Positions 59,036-64,000 of a DNA stretch of 64,000 nucleotides are shown piece by piece (within the stretch, counting starts at the first letter, position 1; the number at the start of each line of letters is the position of its first letter). The notes under the pieces were generated by a model. It searched no databases. It worked only from the letters and a program-made list of their open reading frames with translations, and was not told the origin of the DNA. Source of the stretch: Tillus elongatus (taxonomy: Eukaryota; Arthropoda; Insecta; Coleoptera; Cleridae); the NCBI GenBank assembly GCA_964006375.1, contig OZ023265.1:165132118-165196117 (forward strand), read 5' to 3'. The translations under genes and the position numbers were made by a program.

Positions 59036-59740
59036 CTGGACGCAGCAAGTGCGTTATGGAAGTGAATTTTCATAAAAATGTTTTTAATAGCAAATATATC
59101 TCTTTAATGTAAGCAAGCATCAGTACGGTCACCGGTATAACCTATATAGTGGCACCAATGTGCCATATTTGATCAAAATAACTTTTTTGGAAATGTACAT
59201 AAATTTGCCAAAAATAAACTTAAAATGTTTCCGAGAAAACTGGTTTCCTAGTCGACGAACCTTAGGTTAATAGCAAATTAAAGCATTTAATGGAAATTCT
59301 CTACCAAAACGCTCACTGCGTTTCGATTTTTTTTTACAAACGTGCATCACATTTCGATGAAAAATGCAAAAATGCAGTAAGAGATGTTCAAAACAAACTG
59401 TAGGTATCACTAATGACTCTGTGATTGTCAAAATAATTTTATAAGATGCAGCTCAAGACACCCTATAATAAGTAACTTATACAATTTTTCTCGTATCTTG
59501 CATAATAAGAATTCTATTGAGGTTTACCGTAGAAATCCGTCACCCTGTATACATGTAAACACAAAGTAAACCCGGGTGTTTGTCGAATTTTCGTATAAAA
59601 TCTTTAAAGCTCAATATATCCGTCATTATGCAAGAAAAAAAAATTGTATACATGAATTATAGGGTGTCTTGAGCTAGATCTTAAAAAAATATTTCTACAA
59701 TTACAGGGTGGCTTATAAGTAGTTGGTGATTCAAATTATC
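59036..59740. repeat. Family-R module plus inverted pair of the second module
   Basis: The inverted-repeat module 59036-59325 is followed by the second module (ATGCAGCTCAAGACACCC) and then, after about 100 bp, by the same module in the opposite sense (GGGTGTCTTGAGCTAGATC to CAGGGTGGCTTATAAGT). The two thus form an inverted pair at about 59400-59520 and 59580-59735. Confidence 0.65.
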
Positions 59741-60640
<900 letters not shown>

Positions 60641-60647
60641 TGTTCTT

Positions 60648-60694
60648 TTTTAGTGAATTTTCTTTAAAAATTCACTAATGGGGAGATCCGTGTT

Positions 60695-60770
<76 letters not shown>

Positions 60771-61330
60771 TACCGATAACTCAAAAGATAATAGACCGAT
60801 CTTGATCAAATTTGGTGAGTACCTTCCTTTTGCAAGTTGCTTGGATGAGTTCGTTATCCAGGAAAATCGGACTAGGTTTTCCCGGAAAATCTTGTGTTTT
60901 CTTTCTAAAAAAAAATCATATTTCCAAAAATAACAAAGTAAAGGCAACCAAATTTGGTACGGCTATTTGTATTATAGAGTGTGAAGCATGTACCAAAATT
61001 TAGGTCTCTAAGTTTAAGCACAAAAAAGTTACCTGCAGCTAAAACAACAAATTTTGGAGTTTTCCTCAAAACGTCAAACTCGCAATTTAAAACGTCAAAC
61101 TCGCATTTTAAAACGTCAAAATTGCCAATGTTTAGGCAAAGAACTTGAAACAAATATGGATTGTGAAAATAAAATGTTGCAAGAAGAGTGTTCTGCGAAC
61201 CCTTAAGTTTCAGATTCAACCGTCATTGACCTTCATTTTACTAAAATATTTACAGAAAATTCATTTCAAATAGACCCTTTCTCTGATGCTTTGGCTGTCG
61301 GTTTAGTTCCTTCAAATTTCAATAACTCAA
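60648..61330 (+). repeat. Family-R copy, palindrome end first
   Basis: Palindrome 60649-60679, (TA)n 60697-60768, CCGATAACTCAAAAGATAAT, and a locally triplicated AAAACGTCAAACTCGC-type motif at 61065-61125. It ends near the AGACCCTTTCTCTGATGC block. Confidence 0.8.
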
Positions 61331-61395
61331 TTTGCTATTAACGTAAGTTTTGTTGGTTAGGAAACCAACATTTAACTTTATTTTCGGAAAATTTT

Positions 61396-61700
61396 TGTAT
61401 GAACGCAGCAAGGGCGTTTTGGTTGCGAATTTTCATTAAATGTTTCAAATTTCAATAACTCAATTTGCTATTAAGCTAAGGTTCATTGGCTTGGAGACCA
61501 GTTTTCTTAGAAACATTTACAGTTTATTATCGAAAAATTTTTGTACATTTTCAAATAATTATTTTGATATAATATGGTACATTGTTCCTACTATATAGGT
61601 TATACCGGTAACCAAATTGATGCCTGCTCGCATTAGAGCGATATTTTTGTAATTAAAAAGATTTTTATGAAAATTCACTTGCATAACGCACTAGCTGCGC
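61396..61700 (-). repeat. Family-R inverted-repeat module on its own
   Basis: Ends TGAACGCAGCAAGGGCG and TTGCATAACGCACTAGCTGC. The interior matches the module at 11614-11935. It shows that the module can stand alone as a MITE-like unit. Confidence 0.7.
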
Positions 61701-62775
61701 CCAAAGTTTTTATTATTGTTGCAATTTTTCTTTTTATACACTTTTTGTTGTATCTAGATAGGTTTTTCTTTTTATATTGTAAAAATACATCTCGCTAATA
61801 ACCTTTGGGTTGAAGCGAATTTTTAATAAAAAAATCATAGTAAGAAAAGAGATTAAAGAAAATAAAAATACTAAAGCCAGACTACAGTTATAATATTATC
61901 TTTTACGATCTTTGCTGTCTAATAAAATATCGGTTGTGTCTGTGACTTGTTGAGATTTATATCATCGCCAGCTTTGTTTAATCTTACATTGCATGTATAA
62001 AGCCATCTTTTCTCGTAATCTAATGAAGCTAATTGGTGTAACTGTAGGATAACGTACCCTAATAGAGTGAGAGCAAGGCAGCAGGAGCAACAGAACGTCG
62101 AGATTCATAATAAATTATATGACAAACGTTAGCTTGGTATGTGTGTTTGTTTCTAGAATTTTCATGCTCGAAAAGCTTAAGCCACACCACTGTACACACT
62201 TCTCCCTCTCTTTATGTAAGGTACAAAGTTGATGCAATTAAATTAACATGAACTGTCGAATTTCTAATTACCAAACTTAATTAAACTGAATTTCAGGGCC
62301 TCATCAAATATTTAATAACGCCAATCTAGTTTCCTTATGGCAACAAGGCGTTCTCTCTCTCTCTCTCTCTGTCTTAATTTAAAAAACACCTAGTTGCCGT
62401 GTTGCCTTCTTACCGGAGAGTTTTGCAGACATATTGCGAATTAATGTTGCTCACTAAATGCACTTTAACTTAACAATGCTAACTCCCTGCCGTTTAATGT
62501 ATTATAATCTAGGCGGCGAGCACCGTAAGATCATTGCCATGAAAGTTTTATGCAAATTTACTTGCAAGTTTTTGAACATTAAGTAGAATGTTTTCCATGG
62601 ATGGATTGATTAGGAATCTTAGCCATTAGACTGACAGTAAACACCGCCCATTACTGAACATCACTTTTGTTTGATTTTTCACACGTCATTCCACGTAATT
62701 TAAACCAAAATTTTGTTATTGTCCATGTCTTAGATAATTTCATCTAATTAAAAAAAACTGACAAAATCGAAAAAG
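61701..62775. other. Low-copy non-coding sequence
   Basis: A (TC)n run at 62349-62370. The stretch 61970-62650 is non-repetitive and contains several TAATTA and TTTAATTA-type sites. No gene. Confidence 0.4.
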
Positions 62776-63100
62776 CCTGAACGCAGCAAGTGCGTTATGA
62801 TTCAAATTTGAGGCGTTCAATAAAAATTCGCTACCATAGCGTACTTGCTGAGTCCCGAATTTATTTTCTTACAAAACATGCATTATAATTTCGTGGTCGA
62901 AATTCCATGCATATAAGGTCAGCTCAGAACTGATACTGACCGGGGGAATCCGTCTGTCTAATTAAAAAAAAATCATTGTTTAATGTATTTCAACTGAGCA
63001 GATTTTCCTGGCTAACAAACTCATCCAATCTACTGGCAAAAGAAAGGTACTCACCAAATTTGATCAAAATCGGCCAATTATTTTTCGAGTTATCGGTGTG

Positions 63101-63196
<96 letters not shown>

Positions 63197-63332
63197 ATAA
63201 AAATTCAAACTGACCCCGGATATGTGTTCTCGGAGGCCTAATTAGTGCTCATTTGAAGGAATTTTTTCAAAATTCAAAAATCGCGATCTCCTCATTAGTG
63301 ATTTTTTTCATTAAAAAAAGAGAGAATTCACT
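62776..63332 (-). repeat. Family-R copy with a collapsed inverted-repeat module
   Basis: Only ~80 bp lie between TGAACGCAGCAAGTGCGTTA (62776) and its partner ACTTGCTGAGTCC (62857). Then GAGTTATCGGTGTGATAC, (TA)n 63105-63191, GACCCCGGATATGTG and the palindrome (63285-63332, with an AAAGAGAG interruption). Confidence 0.75.
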
Positions 63333-63439
63333 AATACCCTTTGAGTTGTGGGAGTCAGAAAGCCGGCAAATGGGAAATATCGATACATATATTAAAATAT
63401 CGTATGCAAATAGTTATACATTTATTAGCAGAAAATGAT

Positions 63440-64000
63440 ATAAATAAATATAGTAAAAAGAATGTTTCATCAAAATAACTTTATTGTTTGAAAATGTACA
63501 AAAATTTCCGAAAGTAAACTTAAAGTGTTCCCGAAAAAACTCGTTTCTTGGTAAACTTTATAGGTTAATAGCAAATTGAGCTATTCAAATATGAAGCATT
63601 TGATTAAAATTCGCTACCATAACGCACTTGCTGCGTCCAGAATTTCTTTTCTTACAAACATGCATTCTATTTCGATGGAAAATGCAATAACATAAGGCTG
63701 TGTTTGATTAAAAAAAAAGAGAGAATTTGTATCAACAAGGACTTATGGGTCAGCCTGTGATTGTAGCTCCAGACACCCTATAATTAATGTATACAATATT
63801 TTTTTTCATATCTTGTATAATAATAGATATATTGAGCTTTATTGATTTTTTACGAAAATTCGACGAAAATTATATACCATTAAACGATAAACTCTCTAGC
63901 TAAGGCTACTGCCAAACATCAGAGAAAGGGTCTATTTGAAATGAATATTCTGGAAACATTTTAGTAAAATGAAGGACAATGACGGTTGAAACTAAGACTC
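63440..64000 (-). repeat. Family-R copy cut by the window end
   Basis: It lacks its first terminal repeat. It has AACTTTATTGTTTGAAAATG, the terminal repeat ACCATAACGCACTTGCTGCG (about 63620-63640), AGATATATTGAGCTTTATTG and AGAGAAAGGGTCTATTTGAA, and runs out of the window. Confidence 0.75.

Overview
This looks like a stretch of arthropod, most probably insect, nuclear genome. It is AT-rich and intron-scale empty of host exons. It is packed with Tc1/mariner-type transposons, LINE fragments, a tRNA-derived SINE, long (TA)n microsatellites and one large Maverick/Polinton of the insect type. I saw no convincing cellular gene, no rRNA, no CRISPR array and no bacterial-style operon outside the Polinton. 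The species cannot be read from the sequence alone.

Layout. 0.6-2.5 kb: a complete Tc1/mariner-superfamily transposon with ~325-bp inverted repeats, its transposase broken by one stop. 3.4-6.4 kb: a nested stack, in which a repeat was hit by a solo LTR and the LTR by a 5'-truncated LINE flanked by unusually long (~340 bp) direct repeats. 7.4-8.5 kb: two more 3' pieces of the same LINE. 10-29 kb: many copies of one repeat family (called R here) built from an inverted-repeat module, a (TA)n core and a palindromic end. Among them sit a dead mariner (12.8-13.8 kb), a perfect 57-bp hairpin (12.3 kb), a SINE (18.5 kb) and a three-copy family (called S here). 29.6-31.4 kb: two inverted-repeat elements inserted in tandem (TA)n arrays. 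33-34 kb: another dead transposase. 35-37 kb: a decayed LINE copy with endonuclease and reverse transcriptase. 37.8-40.1 kb: a 211-bp satellite array of about 11 units. 41.8-52.9 kb: the Polinton. 53-54 kb: a different LINE. 54-64 kb: noncoding DNA and further R copies.

The Polinton (41785-52928, 11.1 kb, 5'-AGT...ACT-3' ends) is the richest part. On the minus strand it carries, 5' to 3', a PLA2-domain virion protein, an adenovirus-type protease, a penton-like minor capsid protein, a 53-residue small ORF and a double-jelly-roll major capsid protein. Diverging from these on the plus strand are a packaging ATPase, a DUF8207-type protein, a fibre-like coiled-coil protein and a chromodomain integrase. 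A KilA-N/DUF3627-type gene on the minus strand converges on the integrase. Most of a virion-assembly and integration set is present and open. No protein-primed DNA polymerase is visible. Where the right arm would be expected to continue there is instead an inverted copy of the left end that includes the last third of the major capsid gene. This fits a terminal transposition that replaced the polymerase end.

Two things deserve follow-up first. (1) The protease frame has no usable ATG at its conserved N-terminus. It overlaps the PLA2 gene in the -1 frame exactly at an in-phase A_AAA_AAC heptamer, followed after 10 nt by a perfect 11-bp stem and a possible 8-bp pseudoknot partner, which makes a candidate programmed -1 frameshift signal. 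(2) The polymerase-less, end-duplicated architecture of the element.
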